Positions 16,107-24,873 of a stretch of DNA of 37,578 nt are shown here, one piece after another. The DNA comes from an uncultured Bacilli bacterium (lineage in GTDB: Bacteria; Bacillota_I; Bacilli_A; RF39; UBA660), in assembly GCA_934096125.1 (NCBI GenBank), contig CAKOLB010000008.1, positions 1 through 37,578 of the forward strand. Direction: 5' to 3'. The notes below the pieces were generated by a model that searched no databases, was not told the origin of the DNA, and worked only from the letters and a program-made list of their open reading frames with translations. Within the stretch, counting starts at the first letter, position 1; each line of letters starts with the position of its first letter. The translations under genes and the position numbers were made by a program.

Positions 16107-16220
16107 ATGAAGGTAAGAGCATCTGTTAAGAAAATTTGTAAAAAATGTAAAATTATTAGAAGAAAAGGAAAAGTTAGGGTTATTTGTGAAAATCCTAAAC
16201 ATAAACAAGTTCAAGGTTAA
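16107..16220 (+). CDS. rpmJ: 50S ribosomal protein L36, zinc type
   Basis: This short gene encodes 37 residues, beginning MKVRASVKKICKKCKIIRRK and ending in a Pro-Lys-His segment. Three Cys and one His (CKKC, then C27 and H32) form the zinc site of the canonical L36. TAGGAGAGG precedes the ATG. The gene sits in its standard place between infA and rpsM and is easily missed because of its size. Confidence 0.97.
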   Translation: MKVRASVKKICKKCKIIRRKGKVRVICENPKHKQVQG

Positions 16221-16229
16221 GGAGGAAAA

Positions 16230-16604
16230 ATGGCAAGAATTAAGAATATTGAGTTACCAAACGAAAAACATGCTTGTATTGGTCTTACAGCAATTTATGG
16301 TATTGGTAGAAAGCTAGCTGAAAGCATTTGTGATGATGCTGGTGTTGCAAGAGATAAAAAAATAAAAGATTTATCTGATGAAGAAATTGCTAAATTACGT
16401 AAAGAAGTAGATAAATACGTAGTTGAAGGTGATTTAAGAAGAGATACACAAATGAACATTAAAGCCAAGATGGAAATTAATTGTTATGAGGGTATTAGAC
16501 ATAAAAAAGGTTTACCTGTAAGAGGTCAAAGAACTAGTAGAAATGCTAGAACTCGTAAAGGTAGAGGTAAAGTAGTAGCTAATAAGAAAAAGGCTGGAAA
16601 GTAG
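16230..16604 (+). CDS. rpsM: 30S ribosomal protein S13
   Basis: S13 has 124 residues and forms bridges to the 50S head region and contacts the P-site tRNA. YGIGRKLAESIC near residue 24 and the C-terminal GLPVRGQRTSRNARTRKG tail are characteristic. GGAGG lies five bases before the ATG. Confidence 0.98.
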   Translation: MARIKNIELPNEKHACIGLTAIYGIGRKLAESICDDAGVARDKKIKDLSDEEIAKLRKEVDKYVVEGDLRRDTQMNIKAKMEINCYEGIRHKKGLPVRGQRTSRNARTRKGRGKVVANKKKAGK

Positions 16605-16615
16605 GAGGATAAATA

Positions 16616-16999
16616 ATGGCATATAATAGAAGAAAAAGAAAAGTTAAGAAGAATATTCCTGAAGCTGTTGCCCATATTCATTCAACTTATAATAATACAA
16701 TTGTTACAATAAGTGATAAAGATGGTAATGTAATAAGTTGGTCATCTGCAGGAAGAATTGGATATAAAGGTAGTAAGAAAAAGACTCCATTTGCCGCAGG
16801 ATTAACTAGTGAGGCTGCTGCTGGAGCTGCTGTTGAATCAGGTGTTAAAAAAGTTGATGTATTTGTTAAGGGCCTTGGACCTGGAAGAGAAAATGCAATT
16901 AGATCACTTCAAACTGCTGGACTTGAAATTACAAGTATTACTGATGAAACACCTATTCCTCATAATGGTTGTCGTCCACCAAAAAGACCTAGAAATTAA
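16616..16999 (+). CDS. rpsK: 30S ribosomal protein S11
   Basis: S11 has 127 residues and binds the platform next to the E-site mRNA. HIHSTYNNTIVTISDKDGNV, GYKGSKKKTPFAAG and the C-terminal PIPHNGCRPPKRPRN are signatures. It has GGAGG upstream and is followed by rpoA after 21 bases. Confidence 0.98.
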   Translation: MAYNRRKRKVKKNIPEAVAHIHSTYNNTIVTISDKDGNVISWSSAGRIGYKGSKKKTPFAAGLTSEAAAGAAVESGVKKVDVFVKGLGPGRENAIRSLQTAGLEITSITDETPIPHNGCRPPKRPRN

Positions 17000-17020
17000 T
17001 TATAGAAAGGAACGTGTATT

Positions 17021-17965
17021 ATGATTAAATTTGAAAAACCAGACTATAAAATTACGGAATATCAAGAAAGCAATAGTTATGCTAAATTTGAACTAGATCC
17101 TTTAGAAAGAGGATTTGGGACAACTATCGGTAATGCCTTAAGAAGAGTACTTTTATCAAGTCTTCCAGGTAGTGCTGTTACTTCAATTAAAATAGATGGA
17201 GTACTACATGAGTTTCAAAAAATAGATGGAGTAGTAGAAGATGTAACTTCTATCGTTCTAGCTATTAAAAGACTAGTAGTAAAAAATCACTCTAATGAAG
17301 AAAAGATAATTAGAGTAATTAAATCAGAAGAAGGACCTGTTCTTGCTTCAGATATTGAAAAAGATGCAGATATTGAAATTATGAATCCTAATTTAGTTAT
17401 TTGTAACTTAGTTAGTGGTGGTAAAATAAGTATTGAAATGACTGTTAATAATGGTCGTGGATATTCTTCAAGTGCTGAAAATAAAGCTAAGCTTACAGAA
17501 GAAGTTGCTGGTGTTATTGCAATAGATTCTAATTATTCACCAATAGTTAATGTTAAGTATGAAGTACTTGATACTCGTGTTGGTCAAGATGAATCATATG
17601 ATAAACTTGCAATGGAAATTACTACTAATGGTAGTATGACTCCAGAAGAAGCTATGGCTTTAGGGGCTAAAATACTTATTGAACATTTTAGTATTGTAGC
17701 TGATTTAAATTCAATTAGTAATATTGCTGGTATTATGCAAGAAAAGAAAATAGATAATATTACCAAGACACTTGAAACACCAATTGAAGAAGTTGAATTT
17801 TCAGTAAGAGCATATAATTGTTTAAAAAGAGCTGGTATTCATACCGTTCAAGATTTAGTTAATAAAAAGGAAAACGAAGTTACTAAGATAAGAAACTTAG
17901 GAAAGAAATCATTAAAAGAAGTTCTTGATAAAGTGGAAGAATTAGGGCTTACATTTAAGGAGTAA
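17021..17965 (+). CDS. rpoA: RNA polymerase alpha subunit
   Basis: The protein has 314 residues. The N-terminal domain (to about 230) includes FELDPLERGFGTTIGNALRR, which dimerises and nucleates beta/beta' assembly. The C-terminal domain (about 250-314) contains SVRAYNCLKRAGIHTVQDL and TKIRNLGKKSLKEV, which contact UP elements and activators. Length and both domains are complete. AGAAAGGA precedes the ATG. Confidence 0.98.
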   Translation: MIKFEKPDYKITEYQESNSYAKFELDPLERGFGTTIGNALRRVLLSSLPGSAVTSIKIDGVLHEFQKIDGVVEDVTSIVLAIKRLVVKNHSNEEKIIRVIKSEEGPVLASDIEKDADIEIMNPNLVICNLVSGGKISIEMTVNNGRGYSSSAENKAKLTEEVAGVIAIDSNYSPIVNVKYEVLDTRVGQDESYDKLAMEITTNGSMTPEEAMALGAKILIEHFSIVADLNSISNIAGIMQEKKIDNITKTLETPIEEVEFSVRAYNCLKRAGIHTVQDLVNKKENEVTKIRNLGKKSLKEVLDKVEELGLTFKE

Positions 17966-17968
17966 AAG

Positions 17969-18310
17969 ATGAAATATAGAAAATTAGGAAGAGAAACTAG
18001 AATTAGAAGAAGTATTTTAGCTGGTTTAACTAAAGATGTTATTATGAATGGGTCTGTAGTTACAACTGAAGCTAGAGCTAAAGAAGTTAGAAAGTTTGTT
18101 GAAAGAATGATAACTTATGCTAAAGATGGTTCTTTAGTTGCTCGTCGTAAAGCTTTGGCTTTCTTGCACAATGATAAAAAGGTTGTATCTAAATTATTTG
18201 ATGAACTTGCTAAAACTTATGAAACTAGAGATGGTGGTTACACAAGAATTATTAAACTTAAAGAACGTCGGGGAGACGATGCTTTAGAAGTAAAACTTGA
18301 ACTAGTTTAA
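17969..18310 (+). CDS. rplQ: 50S ribosomal protein L17
   Basis: L17 has 113 residues. RKLGRETRIRRSILAGLTKD at the N-terminus, TTEARAKEVRKFVERMI in the middle and GGYTRIIKLKERRGDDA near the end are family features. It is the last gene of the supercluster; the terminator begins 9 bases after the stop. The ecf transporter, truA, rplM and rpsI genes that often follow in Firmicutes are absent. Confidence 0.97.
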   Translation: MKYRKLGRETRIRRSILAGLTKDVIMNGSVVTTEARAKEVRKFVERMITYAKDGSLVARRKALAFLHNDKKVVSKLFDELAKTYETRDGGYTRIIKLKERRGDDALEVKLELV

Positions 18311-18318
18311 TAAAAGGG

Positions 18319-18341
18319 CCGGAGGTTGACTTCGGTTTTTT
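18319..18341 (+). terminator. Intrinsic terminator of the ribosomal protein supercluster
   Basis: CCGGAG (18319-18324) and CTTCGG (18330-18335) pair with one G-U, around a five-base loop, followed at once by six T residues. Nothing else is encoded between rplQ and the next promoter. Confidence 0.85.
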
Positions 18342-18377
18342 GTTTACATTAATTTGTCTAGTTATTTTTTGGGGTTA

Positions 18378-18406
18378 TTGCACTTTGTTAATATTTATAG
18401 TACTCT
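18378..18406 (+). promoter_or_regulatory. Probable sigma-A promoter of the 18423-21127 gene pair
   Basis: TTGCAC (18378-18383) and TACTCT (18401-18406) have 17-base spacing. The site follows the terminator and lies just before the next gene, leaving a leader of only about ten bases. Confidence 0.5.
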
Positions 18407-18422
18407 GTAATGGGTGATACTT

Positions 18423-19166
18423 ATGAATACTAAAACAATAGTAACAGGCGTTATTGTTATATCTTTATTTGTTTTTGTCTTTATATTTTCATATAGTATA
18501 GGAAGAAATAGTAAAGTTTGTAATAGTAATGTAAAAAGTACAATAGAGCGAAGTAGTTTAGAGACTTTGGGAGAAGAACTTTTTTATAGATATAATGTAA
18601 GTGATGGAAAAGGCGGTTTAGCACTTTTTGATGATACTTCCATAAATACTAAGTCTTTAGATAATTTAACTATATTACAAGTAGTATATCAAAATATGCC
18701 AAAGTATTATGTAACTGAAAATGAAGATGGTAGCACTATGATAAACAAAAATGACTTTTTGAAACTTACAAAAAAGCTTTTTGGAGATATTACAGTAGAT
18801 GTTCAAGATTTTATCATTGATAATACAAAATGCACTGTATCGGGAAGTTTAATAACTTGCATTAGTGACTTGGAACAGCAAACGAAAACTACTTCTTATG
18901 TTACTTATGATGGTGCTAGCTTAGATGGTGATTTACTAGTTTTAAATATAAGTTTTATGAGTTACGAAGAAAAAAATGGCAAAATATATTTTTATAAAGA
19001 TAAATACCATAATAATCTCATTAGTAATACTGCATATATAGAAAGTGATTTAGATAATATAGATAAGTTATTTAAGTTATATAGTAAGGATAGTCAAAAA
19101 TATGTAATGAAGTTTAAGCAAGATACTACTGGTAATTATTATTGGGTAGAAACAGAGGTAAAATAA
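18423..19166 (+). CDS. Unknown membrane-anchored protein coupled to a metalloprotease
   Basis: The protein has 247 residues and I recognise no family. A hydrophobic helix spans about residues 7-27 (VTGVIVISLFVFVFIFSYSI), so the rest should lie outside the membrane. The ectodomain has an aromatic- and Asn/Asp-rich composition, one close Cys pair in the middle (NTKCTVSGSLITC) that could form a disulfide, and a C-terminus with several Tyr and Trp. The ATG at 18423 is preferred to a GTG nine bases earlier because GGGTGA is well spaced from it. Its stop overlaps the next start by one base (TAATG), so it probably works with the protease as a partner, inhibitor or substrate. That is inference. Confidence 0.75.
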   Translation: MNTKTIVTGVIVISLFVFVFIFSYSIGRNSKVCNSNVKSTIERSSLETLGEELFYRYNVSDGKGGLALFDDTSINTKSLDNLTILQVVYQNMPKYYVTENEDGSTMINKNDFLKLTKKLFGDITVDVQDFIIDNTKCTVSGSLITCISDLEQQTKTTSYVTYDGASLDGDLLVLNISFMSYEEKNGKIYFYKDKYHNNLISNTAYIESDLDNIDKLFKLYSKDSQKYVMKFKQDTTGNYYWVETEVK

Positions 19167-21127
19167 TGATTGTTGGAAAGTTTATAGTAAATGGAAAAGT
19201 ATTTGTAATTACTCGGGTAAATAATAAGTTTTTGGTGGGTAAAAAAGAAAATAGTAAGATTAATTATGATTTATCAAACTTAGATAAAAAGATTGCCCTT
19301 AAAGTTCTTGAAGGTATTACTCCACAAGGAAAAGAGAGGTTTATTATTAATACAGCGGTTAATGGAAAAACTTTTGATGTTTATTTCCAAAGAGAAAGTA
19401 AAACATATAGTTTTAAGCCACTACCATCTACTTTAGATTTAAGTAAGTTAAATAGAATATTTAATAATCAAAATGAGTTTTGTTTAAGTGGAAATTTTAA
19501 GAATAGTAACTTTTATAAAAGACTGGTGAAATTTGGCAAACAAACAGTTGTTGTTGCATTTGTGGCATCTTTAAATCTTGGTCTTGCTACTTCTATTTTA
19601 AGTGATGTAAAAACACAATTTATAAATGATAAAGTGAATGTTACTGAGCAAGAAGTAAGTCTTCAAGTGCTTGATAATGCATCATCTATAGAGGATATTA
19701 TTCCTGATGATTTTACTGATTTAACTAAAGTACAGTTAACTGATGAAATGGTTGATAGTGATAGTCTTCTGTCTGATTTAAGTAACGTAGCAGATGAAGC
19801 TTTGGATAATGAAGCGTTAGCTACTGGTGATATATTTGAAGATGCAAATATGGCTCCTGATAATTTTTTGGATGAATTTGAAGGTGGATATGATAATGAA
19901 GAAAATTTGGATAGTGATATTAAAATAGGAAATGTGTCTGACTATGCAGATATGTATAAAAGTTTACCAAATATATTAGGAGAAGAAAGACTTAATAAAA
20001 TAAAGCATTATTTAGATGCAAATCCATATTTAACAGATGCGGAAAAGGAGTTTTTCTTCTCTAACAAAGAATTTCTATCATATGCAAAATTATCTTTAAA
20101 TGAAGAAGATTTGAAAAGATTTGCTGATTTAAAAATTATTTATCATCCAGAAAGTAATGGATTTATAGAAGGGACGTATAGTGATAAGTCTTATTTTGAA
20201 AATGGTACCTTGGTATATGATGATGTTATTGATATATATAATGCCTCAAATTTTGAAGTGTCTTCGGAAGGAGTTTTAAATCATGAATATTCTCATTTTA
20301 TCGAGTTTTTATCAAGTAATTTTAATGCATCAAAAGTTTCTCCATCTTCATTCTTTATGGAAGGGATAAATACTATTTATACTAATGAATTTTTTGGAGT
20401 TCAAAATAAACATGAGGGGTACGATCAATCTAGTTATAATGAGTTTTTAGTTCCTGTGATACATACACTTATGGAAATTGTAGGTACTGAAGTGGTTGAG
20501 AAAATATATACCGAAAACTCAATGGATTATGTTGTTGCTGAACTTGAAAAGATTGTACTTGATAAAAATATGATAGATACATTTTTGGATGATACTTATA
20601 GTTATGGCCAAATGGAACTATCTAAAGAACGTGGTAGCGAATTACAGGAAGATTTACAAAGAAAGATTATTGAAGAAATTTCCGCGTTTTATGAAGCTAA
20701 ATATGGTAAAAAAGCTGAAGATGATTTATTAGTTTCTTATTATCTAAATTTTGATAATTTAAATAGTAATTGGTTTGCTGCAGTGGGATTAGAAGAAAAT
20801 GAAGATAATACGTTTAATATGCGAATGAAAACATTAAAATCTGCACCTTATTATGTAAATCCTAAGTATAATAAAAATCCAAGAAAGTATATATTTGATG
20901 CGCCAACTGCTCATCATTTTGAGTATTATACATATGAAAAAGATGATCTATTATCTTATGCCCAGCTTAATGGATGGGATATAGTTGATGGTGATGTTGT
21001 AATACCAGAGGGTGTAAAAGTTTCAGAAAATGGTGAATTTCTTGTTCCTTATATTGCTTTTTCTGACTATCAAGAGTTTATAATTGATGATAACAACCGA
21101 TATATATCAAGAGGGCAAAGTCGGTAG
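19166..21127 (+). CDS. Membrane-anchored zincin-type metalloprotease (HEYSH)
   Basis: The protein has 653 residues. Residues 1-124 are hydrophilic and probably cytoplasmic, 125-146 form a single transmembrane helix, then an acidic Asp/Glu-rich stretch (about 150-260) leads to the catalytic part. There H373-E374-Y-S-H377 is an HExxH zinc motif, and E399 in FMEGIN is a good third ligand, the gluzincin pattern. A conserved-looking helical region follows (LVPVIHTLMEIVG near 427). I infer a surface protease with a cytoplasmic domain, possibly a sensor or regulatory tail. Substrate is unknown and I cannot name the family. It is coupled to the gene upstream and starts at the ATG behind AGAGGT. Confidence 0.75.
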   Translation: MIVGKFIVNGKVFVITRVNNKFLVGKKENSKINYDLSNLDKKIALKVLEGITPQGKERFIINTAVNGKTFDVYFQRESKTYSFKPLPSTLDLSKLNRIFNNQNEFCLSGNFKNSNFYKRLVKFGKQTVVVAFVASLNLGLATSILSDVKTQFINDKVNVTEQEVSLQVLDNASSIEDIIPDDFTDLTKVQLTDEMVDSDSLLSDLSNVADEALDNEALATGDIFEDANMAPDNFLDEFEGGYDNEENLDSDIKIGNVSDYADMYKSLPNILGEERLNKIKHYLDANPYLTDAEKEFFFSNKEFLSYAKLSLNEEDLKRFADLKIIYHPESNGFIEGTYSDKSYFENGTLVYDDVIDIYNASNFEVSSEGVLNHEYSHFIEFLSSNFNASKVSPSSFFMEGINTIYTNEFFGVQNKHEGYDQSSYNEFLVPVIHTLMEIVGTEVVEKIYTENSMDYVVAELEKIVLDKNMIDTFLDDTYSYGQMELSKERGSELQEDLQRKIIEEISAFYEAKYGKKAEDDLLVSYYLNFDNLNSNWFAAVGLEENEDNTFNMRMKTLKSAPYYVNPKYNKNPRKYIFDAPTAHHFEYYTYEKDDLLSYAQLNGWDIVDGDVVIPEGVKVSENGEFLVPYIAFSDYQEFIIDDNNRYISRGQSR

Positions 21128-21147
21128 TATAAAAAAATTTTTCTAAT

Positions 21148-21162
21148 CCATAATAATTATGG
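21148..21162 (+). promoter_or_regulatory. Palindrome overlapping the ribosome-binding site of the Cys-rich small protein
   Basis: CCATAATAATTATGG is a perfect inverted repeat. Its last two bases are the first bases of the GGAGGG ribosome-binding site. It could be a small operator or a weak site-sequestering hairpin (six pairs, three-base loop). Function is not shown. Confidence 0.3.
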
Positions 21163-21171
21163 AGGGAATAT

Positions 21172-21357
21172 ATGAAAAACGAAAATTGTGATTGTTGTAA
21201 GGATGCAAAGTTTGGAGTTGCTTATATCGATGAAGAAAGTGGCATTCTTTGTAGTAAAATTGATACGGATATGGAACTTCCGAAAGGAAAAAAGGTTTTG
21301 GCACCGAAGATCTGTACCAAATGTGGAACAACAGGGTGGAAAACTATTGATAATTAA
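21172..21357 (+). CDS. Small Cys-rich protein, possible zinc-binding
   Basis: The protein has 61 residues and no recognised family. Six Cys residues are seen: C6, C8, C9, C27 and the CTKC pair at 48-51, the last in a zinc-ribbon-like CTKCGTTGW turn. No signal peptide or transmembrane segment is present, so it should be cytoplasmic. GGAGGG is six bases before the ATG. It stands alone between the metalloprotease and the parA promoter. The strong start site and the ordered Cys pattern support a real gene; function is unknown. Confidence 0.65.
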   Translation: MKNENCDCCKDAKFGVAYIDEESGILCSKIDTDMELPKGKKVLAPKICTKCGTTGWKTIDN

Positions 21358-21431
21358 TCATGCTAGGAATAGTGTGATTTTTTTAATTTGCTATAAATAT
21401 ATAAAAAATATTTTAATTATAAGAAATTATA

Positions 21432-21440
21432 TGTTAAAAT
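21432..21440 (+). promoter_or_regulatory. Extended -10 promoter of parA-parB
   Basis: TGTTAAAAT is a TGn-TAAAAT extended -10 element. The region 17 bases upstream is only T/A-rich (TTTAAT), a weak -35. The site lies about 40 bases before parA. Confidence 0.5.
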
Positions 21441-21477
21441 AGAGTAGTACGAAAGTTGTATAGAAGAGGTGCTGGTT

Positions 21478-22263
21478 ATGGCTAAAGTTATATCACTTGT
21501 TAATCAAAAAGGAGGAGTTGGTAAGACTACTACGAGTATTAATCTTTCTGCTGCTTTAGGGAAGCTTGGAAAACGAGTGTTATTAATAGATATGGATCCT
21601 CAAAGTAATGCGACCACTGGACTTGGACTTAATTCCAATGATTTTAAGAATGATATTTATGAACTAATTACAGGGAAGTGTGAAGTTAAGAAGGCAATTA
21701 AGAAGACAAAGTTTCAAAATCTTTCTATAATCCCATCAACAATTAATTTAGCTGGCGTTGATGTGGAATTTGTGAAGAAAATGCTCGAGGATAAAGAATT
21801 TTTGCAAAATATGCAGTTGAAATTGAAGATTGATGAAATAAAAGAGAATTATGATTATATCATTATTGACTGTCAACCATCACTAGGGCTTGGAACAATG
21901 AATGCTTTGGTGGCAAGTGATAGTGTTATTATTCCAGTGCAATGTGAATATTTTGCTTTGGAAGGTATTACGCAGCTTTTAAATTCTATTATTATGGTTC
22001 AAAATAGTATGAATTCTAGTCTGCGAGTAGAAGGAGTGCTACTTACAATGCTTGATGGTCGTACTAATATAGGTTTAGAAGTTATTGAAGAGATAAGAAA
22101 ATATTTTAAAGATAAAGTATTTAATACGATAATACCTAGACTTGTTAGATTGGTTGAAGCGCCAAGTCATGGGAAACCTATAAATGAATATGATCCAACA
22201 AGTAGAGCTACAGAAGCTTATGCTAATTTAGCAAAGGAAGTGATTAGTAGAGATGGAGAATAA
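21478..22263 (+). CDS. parA: Chromosome partitioning ATPase ParA (Soj)
   Basis: ParA has 261 residues. The deviant Walker A motif KGGVGKTT (11-18) with the signature lysine K11, IDMDPQSNATTGLG, and the Walker B segment IIDCQPSLG mark the ParA/MinD ATPases. It binds DNA in its ATP form and drives origin segregation with ParB; in Bacillus it also regulates DnaA. I start at the ATG at 21478, after GAGGTG, rather than at an in-frame GTG nine bases upstream. It overlaps parB by 11 bases. Confidence 0.95.
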   Translation: MAKVISLVNQKGGVGKTTTSINLSAALGKLGKRVLLIDMDPQSNATTGLGLNSNDFKNDIYELITGKCEVKKAIKKTKFQNLSIIPSTINLAGVDVEFVKKMLEDKEFLQNMQLKLKIDEIKENYDYIIIDCQPSLGLGTMNALVASDSVIIPVQCEYFALEGITQLLNSIIMVQNSMNSSLRVEGVLLTMLDGRTNIGLEVIEEIRKYFKDKVFNTIIPRLVRLVEAPSHGKPINEYDPTSRATEAYANLAKEVISRDGE

Positions 22264-23140
22264 GAAAAAAGCACTTGGAAAAGGACTAGAGCAACTATTT
22301 TCTAATAATGTTATTGATTTTGAAAACTTTGAAAATGATGTTATTGAGGAAAGTAAAAATGATGTAACAGAAATTAATATAGATGAAATTAGAAGCAATC
22401 CTTATCAACCACGGAAAACATTTGACACAGAGAGTTTAAATGAACTTGCAAAGTCTATCAAAGAATATGGGGTTGTACAACCTATCATAGTTAAAAAAAG
22501 TATTAAGGGTTATGAACTTGTTGCTGGAGAACGAAGAACTAAAGCATCGAAGCTTGCGGGGCTTAAGACTATTCCAGCGATTATTAAAAACTTTGATGAT
22601 GAAGAAATGATGGAAATTGCTTTGATAGAAAATATTCAAAGAGAAGATTTAAATCCAATTGATGAAGCATCAAGTATAAGTAATATAATAAAACTAAAGG
22701 GATATACACAAGAAGAATTTGGTAATAAATTTGGAAAAAGCCGTAGTTATGTTACGAATATGCTGGGGCTTTTGAAACTTCCTGATGATGTTAAAAAATA
22801 TGTTGAGAAAAATACACTTAGTATGTCACATGCAAGGGTTTTAAGTAAAATAGATGATGAAGAAAAGGTAACAGAACTTGCTAAGAAGTGTATTACAGAT
22901 AACTTAAGTGTTAGAGAACTGGAAAGAATTACGCAAGATGATAAAGTAAGTAGTAATAAAGTGAAAAGTAAAAGTAGTAGTGAGTATAGTCATAAATATC
23001 GGATGTATGAAAATATAATTATGGATAATTTAGATACTAAGGTACGAGTTAATAAGAAGAAAATAGAGATATTTTTTGATGGTATGGATGAACTGGAAGA
23101 GATACTTACGAAGATGAATATTAAAGTTGGGGATGAATAA
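22253..23140 (+). CDS. parB: Chromosome partitioning protein ParB (Spo0J)
   Basis: ParB has 295 residues and loads at parS sites as a CTP-dependent clamp. The N-terminal ALGKGLEQLF (7-16) is the ParA-stimulating peptide. The CTP-binding motifs are GERRTKAS (92-99) and ENIQREDLNP (126-135), and a helix-turn-helix covers about 150-170. The GERR box has Thr where Trp or Tyr is common. The C-terminal dimer domain looks complete. I did not notice a parS-like palindrome in the window. Confidence 0.95.
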   Translation: MENKKKALGKGLEQLFSNNVIDFENFENDVIEESKNDVTEINIDEIRSNPYQPRKTFDTESLNELAKSIKEYGVVQPIIVKKSIKGYELVAGERRTKASKLAGLKTIPAIIKNFDDEEMMEIALIENIQREDLNPIDEASSISNIIKLKGYTQEEFGNKFGKSRSYVTNMLGLLKLPDDVKKYVEKNTLSMSHARVLSKIDDEEKVTELAKKCITDNLSVRELERITQDDKVSSNKVKSKSSSEYSHKYRMYENIIMDNLDTKVRVNKKKIEIFFDGMDELEEILTKMNIKVGDE

Positions 23141-23340
23141 TGAATAAAGATTTTAATTTGGGAGATCAGGTTGTGATGAAAAAAGAGCATGCTTGTAAGA
23201 GTAATTTGTGGCTTATTACAAGAAATGGTGCGGATGTCAAGATTAAGTGCGAAAATTGTGGTCGAGAAGTTATGATGGACCGGCTGGAATTTATACGTAA
23301 GCTAAAGAGGGTGATTGTAAATGAAAAGGCTTCAAACTAG
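23140..23340 (+). CDS. DUF951 family small protein
   Basis: The protein has 66 residues and matches the DUF951 pattern: GDQVVMKKEHAC, W-x-I/V-x-R-x-G-x-D, then IKCENCGREVMMDR. The Cys residues (C18, CENC) suggest a metal or nucleic-acid binding fold, but no function is established. DUF951 genes often lie next to parB in Firmicutes, as here. Its ATG overlaps the parB stop by one base. Confidence 0.85.
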   Translation: MNKDFNLGDQVVMKKEHACKSNLWLITRNGADVKIKCENCGREVMMDRLEFIRKLKRVIVNEKASN

Positions 23341-24859
23341 AAAGAAAGGGATGCTTCATCCAGTTATGTTTTTGCTTGTTTTAAGTTTTGCTACTATTTT
23401 ACTTAGTGGAATACTTAGTTTTTTTAACGTTCAATCAACATTTAATCAAGTCTCAAGTATAACTGGAGATTTTCAGGTTACAACTGAAGCAGTTAATTCT
23501 TTGTTTAGTTTAAGTGGACTTAAATATATTTTTACAACGACTGTTAATAATTTTGCAAATTTTGCACCGCTTATTCACTTGATTATAATCCTTTTGGGGA
23601 TTGGTATCATGGTTAAAAGTGGTTTTTTGAAAACTATTATAACTTTGATGACAAAGAAAGCTAAGAAAACAACTGTTACCTTTGTTTTGGTACTTGTATG
23701 TATTTTAGCAAGTATTATTGGGGATTTGTCATATATTGTATTTGTTCCGCTTGGAGCACTACTTTTTCTTTATGGAAAGAGAAGTCCAATTATTGGGATA
23801 GTTGCAACATTTGCAGCTTTAACATGTGGTAGTGCGCTTAGTTTGTTTTTGACAAGTTATGATTCTAGTTTACTTACTATGACTTTGAATAATGCTCATA
23901 TTTTAGTGGGAAACTATAGTATATCTTCTTTTGCTTTTGTGCTTGTAAATGTAATCCTTATTATAATACTTGCCTTAGCTATAACAAGTATAACAGAAAA
24001 TTATGTTGCTAAAAAGGTGCCTAAGTATGAGTTTTTGGAAGAGGATGTTCAAGAAGAACTTGTATTAACAAGAAGAAAGATGAGAGGATTATTATTTGCT
24101 TTTTTAGGGGGATTTATTTATCTTATAATCTTTATTTATAATATTATTCCAGGACTTCCTTTTTCGGGTAATTTACTTGATTATACACAGAAGCTTTATA
24201 TTGATAAATTATTTAGTTATAATTCATTTTTCAGTAATGGGTTTGTGTTTGTTGTAGCTGTGTTCTTCGTTATTTTAGGCCTTTGTTATGGAATTGGGGC
24301 TAGAACGATTAAAAATAATAAAGATTTTATTGAAGCGATAGGTTCATCTCTTAATGGAATTGGCAAAATTTTGGTTATGATATTTGCGGCTTCAACATTT
24401 ATCAATATTTTTAAACATTCAAATATTGGGCCAACTGTGGCTGGTGCATTAACTAATGTAATGCAAAGTTCTACTTTTGCAGGACTTCCTTTGCTACTTT
24501 TATTATTTGCAAGTAGTATTGTTATTACTTTGCTGCTTCCAAATGTTTTAAATAGTTGGAATATTGTTTCTGGGGTAGTGCCAATTTTAATGAATGTGGG
24601 TATTACACCTGAGTTTACTGAGCTTGTGTTTCGGCTTGGGTCTAGTGTAACTCTTGGCTTAACACCAATATTTGCTTATTTTGTTATATATCTTGCTTAT
24701 TTAGAAAATTATAGTAGCGATGAAACAGTTTCTCTTGGAGGAGCAATTAAATATCAAGCAGTGTATGCGCTTATAACGGGACTTATATATTTAGCATTTA
24801 TTATTGCTTGGTTTATACTTAAGTTTCCTCTTGGAGTTGGTTCAGTTGTTGGACTTTAG
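23321..24859 (+). CDS. AbgT-family transporter
   Basis: The protein has 512 residues with about 11-13 hydrophobic segments. The start (MLHPVMFLLVLS), the NNFANFAPLIHLIIILLGIG block and the following GDLSYIVFVPLGALLF region resemble the AbgT family. E. coli AbgT imports p-aminobenzoyl-glutamate, a folate breakdown product, and some relatives export antibiotics such as sulfonamides, so the substrate is open here. The C-terminal NVLNSWNIVSGVVPILM also fits. It overlaps the DUF951 gene by 20 bases with GAGGGTG in front. Confidence 0.85.
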   Translation: MKRLQTRKKGMLHPVMFLLVLSFATILLSGILSFFNVQSTFNQVSSITGDFQVTTEAVNSLFSLSGLKYIFTTTVNNFANFAPLIHLIIILLGIGIMVKSGFLKTIITLMTKKAKKTTVTFVLVLVCILASIIGDLSYIVFVPLGALLFLYGKRSPIIGIVATFAALTCGSALSLFLTSYDSSLLTMTLNNAHILVGNYSISSFAFVLVNVILIIILALAITSITENYVAKKVPKYEFLEEDVQEELVLTRRKMRGLLFAFLGGFIYLIIFIYNIIPGLPFSGNLLDYTQKLYIDKLFSYNSFFSNGFVFVVAVFFVILGLCYGIGARTIKNNKDFIEAIGSSLNGIGKILVMIFAASTFINIFKHSNIGPTVAGALTNVMQSSTFAGLPLLLLLFASSIVITLLLPNVLNSWNIVSGVVPILMNVGITPEFTELVFRLGSSVTLGLTPIFAYFVIYLAYLENYSSDETVSLGGAIKYQAVYALITGLIYLAFIIAWFILKFPLGVGSVVGL

Positions 24860-24873
24860 GGGGGATTTAATTT

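Noticed and set aside
21358..23140. parS site near parB
   Set aside because: I saw no sequence close to TGTTTCACGTGAAACA when reading the region; the check was by eye only.
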